Shown here in pieces: positions 15,186-23,598 of a stretch of DNA of 39,520 nucleotides. The stretch's first letter is position 1; every line of letters begins with the position of its first letter. The position numbers and the translations under genes were made by a program. The notes under the pieces were generated by a model. It saw only the letters and a list, made by a program, of their open reading frames with translations. It was not told the origin of the DNA and did no database searches. This DNA is from Eubacterium sp. (GTDB lineage: Bacteria > Bacillota_A > Clostridia > Lachnospirales > Lachnospiraceae). Where the stretch lies: the NCBI GenBank assembly GCA_017475785.1, contig JAFVEX010000096.1:1-39520 (forward strand), read 5' to 3'.

Positions 15186-17084
15186 TTACTCCGGCACGCC
15201 TTCCCCGGTCTGCCCGGGGCTTTCCGGCCGGACTTGTGTTTTCCCCATGATTCTCTTCACAATGGAATCCGCGTCGATTCCGGCCTGCTCCATCTGCCAG
15301 GCCACATCTCCGTGGCCGATAAAACAATCCGGGATAGCGGCAATCTCCACGCGCACCGGGAGCTGTTCTTCCTGAACGAAGGCAAGCACCTGTTCCCCGA
15401 AACCTCCCGCGCGGACATTTTCCTCCGCTGTTACAAAAAGGCTGTGTGTTTTGGCCAGCTCACGCAGACAGTCTCTGTCAAACGGTTTTGCAAAACGCAT
15501 GTTAACGAGCGTCGCCCCGACGCCCTCCTTTTTCAGCTGCCGGATGACCTCCAGCCCGGTCTTCACCATGGACCCGACGGCGAGTATGGCTATCTCGCTG
15601 CCCTGTTCAATTACTTCTGCCCTGCCGTGCGCGATCGGCTCTCTGTGATAAGTCAGTCCGCCGAACGCCTCACCGCGCGGATACCGGATCGCGACCGGCC
15701 CGTCAAAATCCGCGGCGAACTTTACCATGTCTGAGAGCTCCCAGTAGTTTTTCGGCGCCATCACTGTCATGTTTGGCAGCAGCGACAGGTAGGAAAGATC
15801 AAAGCATCCGTTGTGCGTCCTGCCGTCCGCCCCGACGAATCCGGCGCGGTCAAGCACAAAGACCACGTGCAGGTTCTGCATGCAGACATCTTCCATCAGC
15901 TGGTCAAACGCGCGCTGCAAAAAGGATGAGTAGACCGCGACAAACGGAACCATTCCCCCGAGCGCAAGCCCCGCGGCGAATGTCACGGCGTGCCCCTCGG
16001 CGATGCCGACGTCAAAAAACCGCTCCGGATACAGATTGGCAAAACGCTTCAGTCCGGTTCCCTCGGCCATCGCCGCTGTCACGGCGACGACATCCTCTCT
16101 GCGGCTGCCGAGCTTCCGCATGACTGTGGAAAAAATATCTGAGTAGGTCGGTCCCCCGGATCCCAGCGGGACTCCTGTCTTCGCGTCAAACGGCCCAGTC
16201 CCGTGGAAGCGGGAAGGATGGCGCATCGCCGGCGCGTATCCCCGGCCTTTTTCCGTCAGGACATGCACGATCACCGGCCCGCTGAACCGTTTTGCTTCCT
16301 CCAACACCTTGATCAGCTGCGGGATATCGTGGCCGTCCACCGGCCCCAGATACGTCAGACCCATGTTTTCGAAGAACATGCCGGGAATGACGAGCTGCTT
16401 AATACCGCTCTTCGCGTGGCGGATCGCGTCTACCATGCGGTCTCCCACGCGCGGTATTTTCTGCAGAGCGGAGCTGACATCCATCTTCAGATTGGTATAG
16501 GCTGAGGAGGTTCTGATTTTGCTCAGATATTCCGACATCCCGCCCACATTTGGTGAAATGGACATCTCGTTGTCATTCAGGATGATGACAAAATTCGTAT
16601 CCAGACTGCCTGCGTTGTTCAGTGCCTCAAAGGCCATGCCGCCCGTCGCGGAGCCATCTCCGATCACGGCGGCGACGGAATAATCCGCCTGCAGCAGATC
16701 GCGCGCGCGGACGTATCCAAGCCCTGCCGAGATGGAGGTGGAGCTGTGCCCTGTATCAAAACTGTCACAGCTGCTCTCGCTCCTTCTTGGAAAGCCGCTG
16801 ATGCCTCCCCGCTTCCGCAGAGAGTCAAACTGATCCTTCCGCCCGTTCAGGATCTTGTGGGTCTAGCAATGATGAACGACATCCCAGATGATCTTGTCCT
16901 CCGGAAGGTCATATACGCGGTGCAGCGCGATGGTCAGCTCTACGACGCCCAGATTCGACGCCAGATGCCCGCCGGTTCTGCTGACCTTCTCGATCAGAAA
17001 TTCCCTGATTTCCTGCGCGAGCCCAGGCAGCGCGTCTGCCGGAATCTTCTTAATATCGTTCGGTTGATGAATCCGCTCCAGCAT
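15186..17084 (-). pseudogene. dxs: 1-deoxy-D-xylulose-5-phosphate synthase, interrupted by an in-frame TAG
   Basis: ThDP-dependent first enzyme of the MEP isoprenoid pathway (pyruvate plus glyceraldehyde 3-phosphate). The frame of 632 codons has normal full length, but codon 74 is TAG (16863-16865). It sits in the near-invariant block DVGHQCYTHKIL, which here reads DVVHHC-stop-THKIL. Besides the stop, Gly is Val and Gln is His, so three substitutions cluster within 14 nt. Downstream motifs are intact: TGHSSTSIS, the ThDP-binding GDGSATGGMAFEALNN, and the transketolase-like DRAGFVGADGRTHNG. The gene is normally essential where MEP is the sole route, so a second copy, a locally wrong sequence or real loss must be considered. 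A restart at 16667 (GTG) would lack the N-terminal part of the ThDP domain. Confidence 0.85.
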
Positions 17085-17183
17085 TCCCTGTACCTCTGAT
17101 CTCTACGTAAAGTGCCGCTTGCCTGGCGGCAGATGAAACTGTCTCCGGCATCCATTCTGCTGATTATTTCCCGCTGCAGTTCC

Positions 17184-18212
17184 TCACCGCCTGCGGTCCG
17201 ACATTTTTTGTATCAGCTGCTCAAGAAATTCCGTGTCGCCGGGCACTTCCCTCAGCATCTGCAGCGTTTCTTCTGTCAGATGCCGGATCTGTTTTTCCGC
17301 AGACAAAATACCCATCTGCAGCATCTCTTCCTCCGTGCAGTCATGTCCCGACGCGTGCGCCATCTCCCTGCCAAGCAGGGAGACCATCGTAATCTTTTCA
17401 TTTTCTACATCTGACCGGACCGGCTTTCCGAGTACTTCTTCTGTGGCCGTCAGATCCAGGATATCATCGCGGATCTGGAAAATCCTGCCCAGCCTGCTTC
17501 CGATCTTCTCCATGCGGCTGATTTCTTCGGCTTCTGCCCCGCCCAGTACCGCGCCGATCATCAGCGGCGCCTCCAGAAGCGCGGCTGTCTTTGCCTCATA
17601 GATAAAATCCAGCGTCGCGCGGTCCGGAACAAGATCCGAGCGTCTGTCGTTCTCTACATCGACGCTCTGGCCGCCGAGCATTCCGCGCCGGCCGGTCTTC
17701 TCCGCGAGAATCCGGAGGGCACGCCATCTGCGGGCAAGATGATCTGCCGCCACCTCCCGCGCCATCAGACACCCGCCGGGCACAGCCTGCCTGTCCTGCT
17801 CATACCCGTCCGAAAAGCTGTCCAGCACCGTCTCATAGGCCAGGTTCAGCAGCGCGTCGCCCGCGAGGATCGCCGCCGCCTCTCCAAAAATCACATGGGC
17901 GGTCGGCCTGCCGCGGCGCAGCTCATCATCGTCAAGCGCCGGAAGGTCATCATGCATGAGGGAGTGCGTGTGAATCATCTCGATTGCGGCAAAAAACGGC
18001 TCTGCGGCGGCAGGATCTGCGTGATGAATCAGACAGCTCTCGTAAAGCAGCAGCGGCCGTATCCGCTTGCCGCCTGCCTCGAGACTGTACCGCATCACAT
18101 CCGAAATTCTGGCAGCAAACCCTTCGCCGGCCGGAAAATACCGCGCGATCACTTCTTGGACATACGCTGTTTTTTCTTCCAGCTGTGTCTCAAAATTCAA
18201 TGAGTTCTCCAT
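17184..18212 (-). CDS. ispA: Farnesyl/geranylgeranyl diphosphate synthase
   Basis: Trans-prenyltransferase that elongates DMAPP with IPP. The first aspartate-rich motif is DDLPALDDDELRRGRPT (about residue 95). The chain also has GGKRIRPLLL (about 50) and a second aspartate motif QIRDDILDLTAT (about 250). With 342 residues it is roughly 40 longer than typical IspA; the extra sequence lies around residues 140-170 (QDRQAVPGGCLMAREVAADHLARR) between helices. The start at 18212 gives a 7-nt gap from AGGTG; the ATG two codons upstream would be too close. It overlaps xseB by 23 nt, and a 99-bp gap separates it from dxs. Its substrate supply depends on the MEP pathway, which makes the broken dxs next door notable. 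Confidence 0.92.
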   Translation of the reverse strand: MENSLNFETQLEEKTAYVQEVIARYFPAGEGFAARISDVMRYSLEAGGKRIRPLLLYESCLIHHADPAAAEPFFAAIEMIHTHSLMHDDLPALDDDELRRGRPTAHVIFGEAAAILAGDALLNLAYETVLDSFSDGYEQDRQAVPGGCLMAREVAADHLARRWRALRILAEKTGRRGMLGGQSVDVENDRRSDLVPDRATLDFIYEAKTAALLEAPLMIGAVLGGAEAEEISRMEKIGSRLGRIFQIRDDILDLTATEEVLGKPVRSDVENEKITMVSLLGREMAHASGHDCTEEEMLQMGILSAEKQIRHLTEETLQMLREVPGDTEFLEQLIQKMSDRRR

Positions 18213-18462
18213 CTTCATTCACCTGCAGCATCTTTTTTTCAACCGTATCAATCTTCTCACTGCACTGCTTCAGGAGGTTCATCCCTCTCTGGTAAATCCG
18301 GAAGGATTCCTCAAGCGAACTGTTTTTATCCTCCAGCTGCTCTGCCATCTGATCCAGCAGCTCGAAGGCCTCCTCCAGAGAAAGCGCTTCGTCTGCTTTT
18401 TCCGGCACGGGAAGCTCCTGTTCTCCCTGAATAATCTGATTTGTCTGATTTATCTGTTCCAC
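18190..18462 (-). CDS. xseB: Exodeoxyribonuclease VII small subunit
   Basis: A 90-residue helical protein with the family core LSLEEAFELLDQMAEQLED then SLEESFRIYQRGMNLLKQC and KIDTVEKKMLQV. It binds several per XseA chain to form ExoVII, which degrades single-stranded DNA. The start is GTG at 18462, because GGAGGA lies 6 nt upstream; no ATG is suitable. It overlaps the end of xseA by 13 nt and the start of ispA by 23 nt, indicating translational coupling. An unusual Gln/Asn-rich N-terminal segment ([13 protein letters not shown]) precedes the conserved domain. Confidence 0.92.
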   Translation of the reverse strand: MEQINQTNQIIQGEQELPVPEKADEALSLEEAFELLDQMAEQLEDKNSSLEESFRIYQRGMNLLKQCSEKIDTVEKKMLQVNEDGELIEF

Positions 18463-19754
18463 GATGTGTCCTCCGTACCGGCGTCCGTCTCCCACAGAGC
18501 TGTCCGCTCTGCAACTGCGTCGATTTTTCCGTCCCTGACATAAATTCTGACCACGTCTCCAGCCGAGATGTCTCTCACCGAGACAAGTGCGGTGCCGTCT
18601 TCCCGCTCCGCCTTCGCGTATCCCTGTTCGAGCCTGGCAAGCGGGGAAAGTCCCTGATACTGCCTGACCAGCAGCTGCAGACGGTGCCGCTGCTCCGTCA
18701 CACGTAGTTGCATTCTGGCCGGCAGCAGCTCACGCAGCATTTCCGCGCGGGTCTGGCTGCGCCGGATCGTCTCTTCCAGCGCCCGCCGCATGCGCGTCTC
18801 CAGCTCCGCCACTGCCCGGCGCCGCTCGTCGATCTGCCGTCCGGGCGAGAGGTAGTTCCACTGCGCCGCCCGCCTGGCAAGCGCGTCCCGCGCGCTCTGC
18901 ACGCGGCCGGCCATCGCCATCTGCAGCCGGCGCTCAGCGCGGGAAAGCTGCTGCAGGACAGACTGAATATCTGCTACCGCCAGTTCAGCCGCCGCCGAGG
19001 GCGTCGGCGCGCGCAGATCTGCCACAAAATCCGCGATCGTCGTATCCGTCTCATGGCCGACCGCCGAAATCACCGGCGTTCTGCAGGCGAAAATTGCCCG
19101 CGCGACTGCTTCTTCATTAAATGCCCAGAGATCCTCAATCGAACCGCCGCCGCGGCCCACAATGATGCAGTCAAGACCCATCCTGTCGAGCGTCTCGATT
19201 CCGCGCACAATGCTTGCGGCAGCACCTTCTCCCTGCACGAGGGCAGGATAGAGAATCAGCTGAACATATGGATTTCTGCGGATGGAAATGTTGCGAATAT
19301 CCTGGACTGCCGCGCCTGTCGGCGCAGTGACAATGCCAAGCTTCCTGACGTAAGCCGGAATCGGCTGCTTGTACATCGGGTCAAACATTCCCATTTCTTC
19401 CAGCTCCCGCTTGAGCCGCAGAAACTTCTCGTACAGCAGTCCGGCGCCGGCCATCTCGATTTTGTTCGCGTAGAGTTGATACCGGCCGTCCCGCTCATAT
19501 ACGTCTACCGCGCCGGTTACGACCACGCGGTCGCCTTCCTTCATGCGGAAGCCCAGACCGCGGCGCGCGCTGGCAAACATGATGCAGGATATCGCCGATG
19601 AAGCGTCTTTTAGCGTAAAATAGATATGCCCTGAACGATGGTAGGTGCAGTTGCTCACTTCTCCGCTGACAGAAATCCGCTGCAGCATAAAGTCCTGAGC
19701 AAACATATTTTTGATATAGGAATTAATCTGGCTGACAGAATAAATCGTGTTCAC
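18450..19754 (-). CDS. xseA: Exodeoxyribonuclease VII large subunit
   Basis: Catalytic subunit of ExoVII, 434 residues. The N-terminal OB-fold (1-100) has [33 protein letters not shown] and the [17 protein letters not shown] strand. The nuclease core (about 125-320) includes [33 protein letters not shown] and [31 protein letters not shown], all typical. A coiled coil and short C-terminal domain (GYAKAERE) follow. The start codon is GTG at 19754, overlapping the nusB stop as GTGA, so translation is coupled. folD, often between nusB and xseA in Firmicutes, is missing here. Confidence 0.95.
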   Translation of the reverse strand: MNTIYSVSQINSYIKNMFAQDFMLQRISVSGEVSNCTYHRSGHIYFTLKDASSAISCIMFASARRGLGFRMKEGDRVVVTGAVDVYERDGRYQLYANKIEMAGAGLLYEKFLRLKRELEEMGMFDPMYKQPIPAYVRKLGIVTAPTGAAVQDIRNISIRRNPYVQLILYPALVQGEGAAASIVRGIETLDRMGLDCIIVGRGGGSIEDLWAFNEEAVARAIFACRTPVISAVGHETDTTIADFVADLRAPTPSAAAELAVADIQSVLQQLSRAERRLQMAMAGRVQSARDALARRAAQWNYLSPGRQIDERRRAVAELETRMRRALEETIRRSQTRAEMLRELLPARMQLRVTEQRHRLQLLVRQYQGLSPLARLEQGYAKAEREDGTALVSVRDISAGDVVRIYVRDGKIDAVAERTALWETDAGTEDTSWNR

Positions 19755-20188
19755 GTCTCCATCCTGGCTATTTTTCCGAGAATTCCGTTTACAAACGACG
19801 CAGAGTGGTCTCCGCCGTAGATCTTGGCAAGCTCGACCGCCTCATTGATCGCGACCCCTGTCGGAATATCCTCATCATAGCGTATTTCATAAACGGCGAG
19901 GCGCAGCACATTCAGATCAACCTTTCCCATACGGCCGGTGCGCCAGCCTTCACTCGTCTCGTCGAGCAGCGCGTCAATCTCCTCCTGGCGCGCGAGAACA
20001 CTGTTCAGCTTTTCGCGGATATACGCGGCGTCCTCCGCTCTGGGGCTTGCGCTCTGCACCTCCTCCAGCCGGCCGTCCTGCAGCCCCGCAATATATAAAT
20101 CCACCTGCTCAGGCAGAAGGTCTCTCTCGTAAAACTCCGAGAGAAACAACAGCATAAAAACAGCTTCTCTGATCTCTGTGCGCTTCAT
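19751..20188 (-). CDS. nusB: Transcription antitermination factor NusB
   Basis: RNA-binding all-helical protein that, with S10 (NusE), assembles the rRNA antitermination complex on boxA. The length of 145 residues is normal. The N-terminal segment [15 protein letters not shown] resembles the RRxxREx opening of the family. The C-terminal [15 protein letters not shown] segment ([33 protein letters not shown] then [12 protein letters not shown]) is diagnostic. The start at 20188 follows GGAG with 6-nt spacing; a TTG four codons upstream is less likely. It overlaps xseA by 4 nt and lies 87 bp after the asp23 stop. A CCGGGA/TCCCGG hairpin without U-tract sits in that gap. Confidence 0.93.
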   Translation of the reverse strand: MKRTEIREAVFMLLFLSEFYERDLLPEQVDLYIAGLQDGRLEEVQSASPRAEDAAYIREKLNSVLARQEEIDALLDETSEGWRTGRMGKVDLNVLRLAVYEIRYDEDIPTGVAINEAVELAKIYGGDHSASFVNGILGKIARMET

Positions 20189-20275
20189 CCTATTCTCCAA
20201 ACTTCATGTATCTGTCACATCCGGGAAACCATAAAGATCCCGGTCAAATCCCCGCGCTGCCCGGCACCGCAGGAA

Positions 20276-20644
20276 TTACAGCACCACCTCAGCCACGCTG
20301 ACATGAACGTCCTCAACCTCAAGACCTGTCATGTTCTCCAGCGTCGTCTTGATGCGCTCCTGAACCTGCTTCGTCACCTCCGGAAGATTAAAGCCGTACT
20401 GGATGTTGACGATCACGCGCACACCGGCACGCTGATCCTTCACATCCACCTTGGCTCCGCGGAAAATCTGTTTCCGGCGGATCTTGCCGATCTTATCCGC
20501 TGTAATATTACCTCCGAGAGAAACCACTCCGTCCACCTCAGTCGCCGCAAGCGCGGCAATACTGGAGAGCACCTCGTCCGTAATCTTGGCCGTGCCGGTC
20601 TTTTCATCATTATATATCGTATATAAATTCTTGGAATCTGCCAT
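20276..20644 (-). CDS. Asp23/Gls24 family protein (YqhY-like)
   Basis: A 122-residue Asp23/Gls24 protein. The conserved pattern is ITDEVLSSIAALAATEVDGVVSLGG, then GVRVIVNIQYGFNLPEVTKQVQERIKTTLENMTGLEVEDVHVSVAEV. In B. subtilis the homologue YqhY stands at the same operon position and is tied to acetyl-CoA carboxylase and envelope homeostasis; the exact role here is unknown. The start at 20644 follows AAGGAGG with 6-nt spacing. It is the first gene of the nusB-xseA-xseB-ispA-dxs-argR-recN operon, with the promoter at 20758-20787. Confidence 0.93.
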   Translation of the reverse strand: MADSKNLYTIYNDEKTGTAKITDEVLSSIAALAATEVDGVVSLGGNITADKIGKIRRKQIFRGAKVDVKDQRAGVRVIVNIQYGFNLPEVTKQVQERIKTTLENMTGLEVEDVHVSVAEVVL

Positions 20645-20757
20645 ATCTTGCCTCCTTACAGGCTGTGTCAGCGCAGGCGTGTCTGCGATGGAATATTGTT
20701 TTGTACAATCTGCCAACAAATCTGGCATTTTGCAAAATTACTATGTTTTACTGAAAC

Positions 20758-20787
20758 AGTATATCACAATCCGGCGCCCCGATTCAA
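20758..20787 (-). promoter_or_regulatory. Promoter of the asp23-nusB-xseAB-ispA-dxs-argR-recN operon
   Basis: On the minus strand TTGAAT (20787-20782), an 18-bp spacer, TATACT (20763-20758). The predicted start near 20751 leaves a leader of about 105 nt before the asp23 ATG. Confidence 0.6.
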
Positions 20788-20837
20788 CATCATGCTCATT
20801 TTTGTAAAATCACTCTTCCTCCCCCGCACTGCTTTCC

Positions 20838-20971
20838 GGGGAAGCGAATGTGATTCTTATTCCCGGACGTTTGAGCCGCCGGTCCTTAACGAGCGCTGGT
20901 GCGAGTTTAGTACCGCTGCGAGCGAAACCAAGTGCGAACGGTTCGGGAATAAGAATCACATCCGTTTCCCC
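20838..20971. repeat. 134-bp long palindromic intergenic element
   Basis: The outer arms (20838-20865 and 20944-20971) are complementary over 28 bp with two mismatches (GGGGAA, ATGTGATTCTTATTCCCG). The 78-bp interior forms at least one further stem (GGTCCTTAA near 20880 with TTTAGTACC near 20914) around a CGAGCG-rich loop. No U-tract follows on either side, so a simple terminator is unlikely, although it may help end prfC transcription. It resembles extragenic palindromic repeats. Copy number in the genome is unknown. Confidence 0.7.
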
Positions 20972-20986
20972 GTTTAACAGCTCTGC

Positions 20987-22579
20987 TCAGTTTCTGCTGA
21001 ATTCCTCGAGCACGAGGTTCTCGTTGCGGTCGAGTGTCATGCCGACGCTCCACTCATTGACAAACAGCAGGAGCGGGCGGGCATGCATGTCCTTGACGAT
21101 CTTCATGTCAGAGGTTCCGGTAATCTGTTCTATGTCGATCTCCTGGTAGTTGGTGATCCAGCGGATGTATCCGTATGGAAGCGTGTCCAGGCGGATATCC
21201 ACATTGTACTCGTTCTCAAGGCGGAATTTCAGGACGTCAAACTGCAGGACGCCCACGACGCCCACAATGATCTCCTCCATGCCGCCCTTGATCTCCTGGA
21301 AGATCTGGATCGCGCCCTCCTGAGCGATCTGGCGGATTCCCTTGACAAACTGCTTGCGCTTCATGGAATCGATGAGCGCGACGCGAGCGAAATGCTCGGG
21401 CGCGAACGTCGGGATTCCCTCGTAGCGGTATTTGTGACCGGGCATGCAGATCGTGTCGCCGATCGCGAAGATCCCGGGGTCAAAGACGCCTATGATGTCG
21501 CCGGCATAGGCCTCCGAGACGACGTGCCGGTCATCGGCCATCATCTGCTGCGGCTGCAGCAGCCTCATTTTTTTGTCGCCCTGCACATGATAGATTTCTC
21601 TGTCCGCGCTGAACTTCCCGGAGCAGACACGCATAAACGCGATCCTGTCGCGGTGATTTTTGTTCATATTCGCCTGGATCTTAAAGACGAATGCCGAAAA
21701 ATCCTCTGTCAGCGGGTCAATTTCTCCTGCGTCTGACTGGCGCGGCAGCGGCGTCTCTGTCATCTGCAGGAAATGCTCCAGAAATGTCTCTACGCCGAAG
21801 TTGGTCAGCGCGGATCCAAAAAACACCGGCGACAGCTCGCCCCGGCTGACACGCTCCTGATCGAACTCCGCGGACGCGCCGTCCAGCAGCTCGATCTCGT
21901 CCATAAGAAACTCCTTCTGATCCTCGGTCATAATATCGAGGAGGTGCGGGTCGTCCAGAGCGATTTCTTCCTCAAAGCCTTCCTTTGTGCCCTTCTCCGT
22001 GTCGGAAAACGTCAGCACTTTGTTTGTATAGCGGTCATAGACGCCGCGGAATTTTTTTCCGGAGCCGATCGGCCAGTTAATCGGACACGTCGCGATCCCC
22101 AGCTCTTTTTCCACTTCATCCACCAGCTCAAAGGTATCCCGCGCGTCGCGGTCCAGCTTGTTGATGAAGGTAAACACAGGAATGTGCCGCATCGCGCACA
22201 CCTTGAACAGCTTGCGCGTCTGCGCCTCTACGCCCTTGCCGCCGTCGATCACCATCACCGCGGAGTCCGCCGCCATCAGTGTGCGGTAGGTATCCTCTGA
22301 GAAATCCTGATGTCCCGGCGTGTCCAGAATGTTGATGCAATACCCGTCATATTCGAACTGCATGACGGAAGAAGTTACGGAGATTCCCCTCTGCTTCTCG
22401 ATCTCCATCCAGTCTGAAACAGCGTGACGCGCGGTCGCCTTGCCTTTTACCGAACCGGCAAGATTGATCGCGCCGCCGTACAGGAGAAATTTTTCTGTGA
22501 GTGTCGTCTTTCCGGCGTCCGGGTGCGAAATGATCGCGAAGGTACGTCGCCGTCTGATTTCTGTCGTTATATCTGTCAC
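20987..22579 (-). CDS. prfC: Peptide chain release factor 3
   Basis: GTPase that recycles RF1 and RF2 from the ribosome after peptide release. The 530 residues are normal. The G domain has the P-loop ISHPDAGKTTLTEKFL (near residue 18), the switch region KQRGISVTSSVMQF, DTPGHQDF and NKLDRDARD. Domain II and the RF3-specific C-terminal domain (GVVGVLQFDVLKFRLENEYNVDIRLD) follow. The start codon is GTG with GAGG 7 nt upstream. It is transcribed alone from the promoter at 22692-22720, divergent from the two-component system. Confidence 0.96.
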   Translation of the reverse strand: MTDITTEIRRRRTFAIISHPDAGKTTLTEKFLLYGGAINLAGSVKGKATARHAVSDWMEIEKQRGISVTSSVMQFEYDGYCINILDTPGHQDFSEDTYRTLMAADSAVMVIDGGKGVEAQTRKLFKVCAMRHIPVFTFINKLDRDARDTFELVDEVEKELGIATCPINWPIGSGKKFRGVYDRYTNKVLTFSDTEKGTKEGFEEEIALDDPHLLDIMTEDQKEFLMDEIELLDGASAEFDQERVSRGELSPVFFGSALTNFGVETFLEHFLQMTETPLPRQSDAGEIDPLTEDFSAFVFKIQANMNKNHRDRIAFMRVCSGKFSADREIYHVQGDKKMRLLQPQQMMADDRHVVSEAYAGDIIGVFDPGIFAIGDTICMPGHKYRYEGIPTFAPEHFARVALIDSMKRKQFVKGIRQIAQEGAIQIFQEIKGGMEEIIVGVVGVLQFDVLKFRLENEYNVDIRLDTLPYGYIRWITNYQEIDIEQITGTSDMKIVKDMHARPLLLFVNEWSVGMTLDRNENLVLEEFSRN

Positions 22580-22691
22580 GTTGCAACCTCTTTTTTAGTT
22601 TTCTTTAAGGTATCTGTGCTACAGTTGCCTCAGAACAGGGATTCTGTCCCGCATGCGGCCGCCGCGGCCTGCCGGGAATCCCTCAGCGGAC

Positions 22692-22720
22692 ATTATACAG
22701 GAAAGCCCTGCAGAATGCCA
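22692..22720 (-). promoter_or_regulatory. prfC promoter
   Basis: A perfect TATAAT on the minus strand (22697-22692), with a weak -35 TGGCAT (22720-22715) at 17-bp spacing. It lies about 110 bp before the prfC start. Confidence 0.5.
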
Positions 22721-22742
22721 GTGAATTGTGGTATATTGGACT

Positions 22743-22780
22743 TATAATACCAGAACCTGTAAAAAAGCTTTTGGCTTTTT
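22743..22780 (+). promoter_or_regulatory. -10 element and A/T-tract hairpin upstream of the two-component genes
   Basis: TATAAT at 22743-22748 has no clear -35. About 12 bp downstream AAAAAGC (22762-22768) pairs with GCTTTTT (22774-22780) in a terminator-like stem. The leader to the response regulator is about 150 nt and contains no other gene. This covers most of the 323-bp gap between prfC and the regulator. Confidence 0.4.
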
Positions 22781-22902
22781 GTTCGCATTAAAACAGACGA
22801 AGATCGCGGTGTCTGAAGTTCCCGACAGAAAACAGCTGTATCGGAGGACGGATCAGGTACCGTGGTCAAACCAGGTTCGAACAGGAATACAGGAGGACGA
22901 CC

Positions 22903-23598
22903 ATGCGATTACTTCTGGCCGAGGATGAGCGCTCCCTCTCAAAGGCGCTTGTAAAAATACTGGAGCGCGGCAATTACTCAGTGGACGCCGTGTACGACGG
23001 CGCCGAGGCGCTTGACTATCTCGAGGCGGGAAACTACGACGGCGCCATTCTCGACGTCATGATGCCAAAGATGGACGGCTTCACCGTCCTGGAAAAAATC
23101 CGCGCGCAGGGGATCCTGATCCCGGTGCTGATGCTGACCGCGAAGTCGGAGATTGACGACAAGGTGCGCGGGCTGGACTCCGGCGCGAACGATTATCTCA
23201 CGAAGCCTTTTGCGCCGCAGGAGCTTCTGGCGCGCATCCGGGCCATGCTGCGGACAGGAACTGCCGCCGTCGCGGCGGACAGCAATCTTTCCATGGGAAA
23301 TGTTACGCTGAATCTCTCAAACTATGAGCTCTCCTCGCCCTGCGGAAGCTTTCATCTGGCCAACAAGGAGTTTCAGATGATGGAAATGCTTCTGCGCAAC
23401 CAGAAGCATCTGATCCCCGCGGAGCGCTTCCTGGAAAAGATCTGGGGCTATGACACCGAGGCCGAGATCAACGTTGTCTGGGTTTATATTTCATATCTGC
23501 GGAAAAAACTGACCTCTCTGCGCGCGGACATTCAGATCAAGGCCACGCGGGGCGTCGGATATTCACTGGAAAAAATCGACTTGCAGGAGTACAGCTGA
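22903..23598 (+). CDS. OmpR/PhoB-family response regulator
   Basis: DNA-binding response regulator of 231 residues. The receiver domain has the acidic pocket E7-D8, phosphoacceptor Asp51 (LDVMMPKMDG), Thr79 and Lys101 (LTKPF). The C-terminal winged helix (about 130-225) shows KEFQMMEMLLRN, AERFLEKIWGYD, INVVWVYISYLRKKL and ATRGVGYSLEK, typical of OmpR/PhoB regulators. GGAGGACGACC precedes the ATG. Its stop overlaps the kinase ATG (TGATG), so the pair is translationally coupled. Targets are unknown. Assigning it to phosphate control on the basis of the Pho-like box at 11398 would be speculation. Confidence 0.94.
   Translation: MRLLLAEDERSLSKALVKILERGNYSVDAVYDGAEALDYLEAGNYDGAILDVMMPKMDGFTVLEKIRAQGILIPVLMLTAKSEIDDKVRGLDSGANDYLTKPFAPQELLARIRAMLRTGTAAVAADSNLSMGNVTLNLSNYELSSPCGSFHLANKEFQMMEMLLRNQKHLIPAERFLEKIWGYDTEAEINVVWVYISYLRKKLTSLRADIQIKATRGVGYSLEKIDLQEYS

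Noticed and set aside
16863..16865. Programmed decoding (pyrrolysine or selenocysteine-like) of TAG in dxs
   Set aside because: Neighbouring invariant residues are also changed, the codon replaces Tyr, no recoding element is visible, and recN has an unrelated TAA. Mutation or error is simpler.
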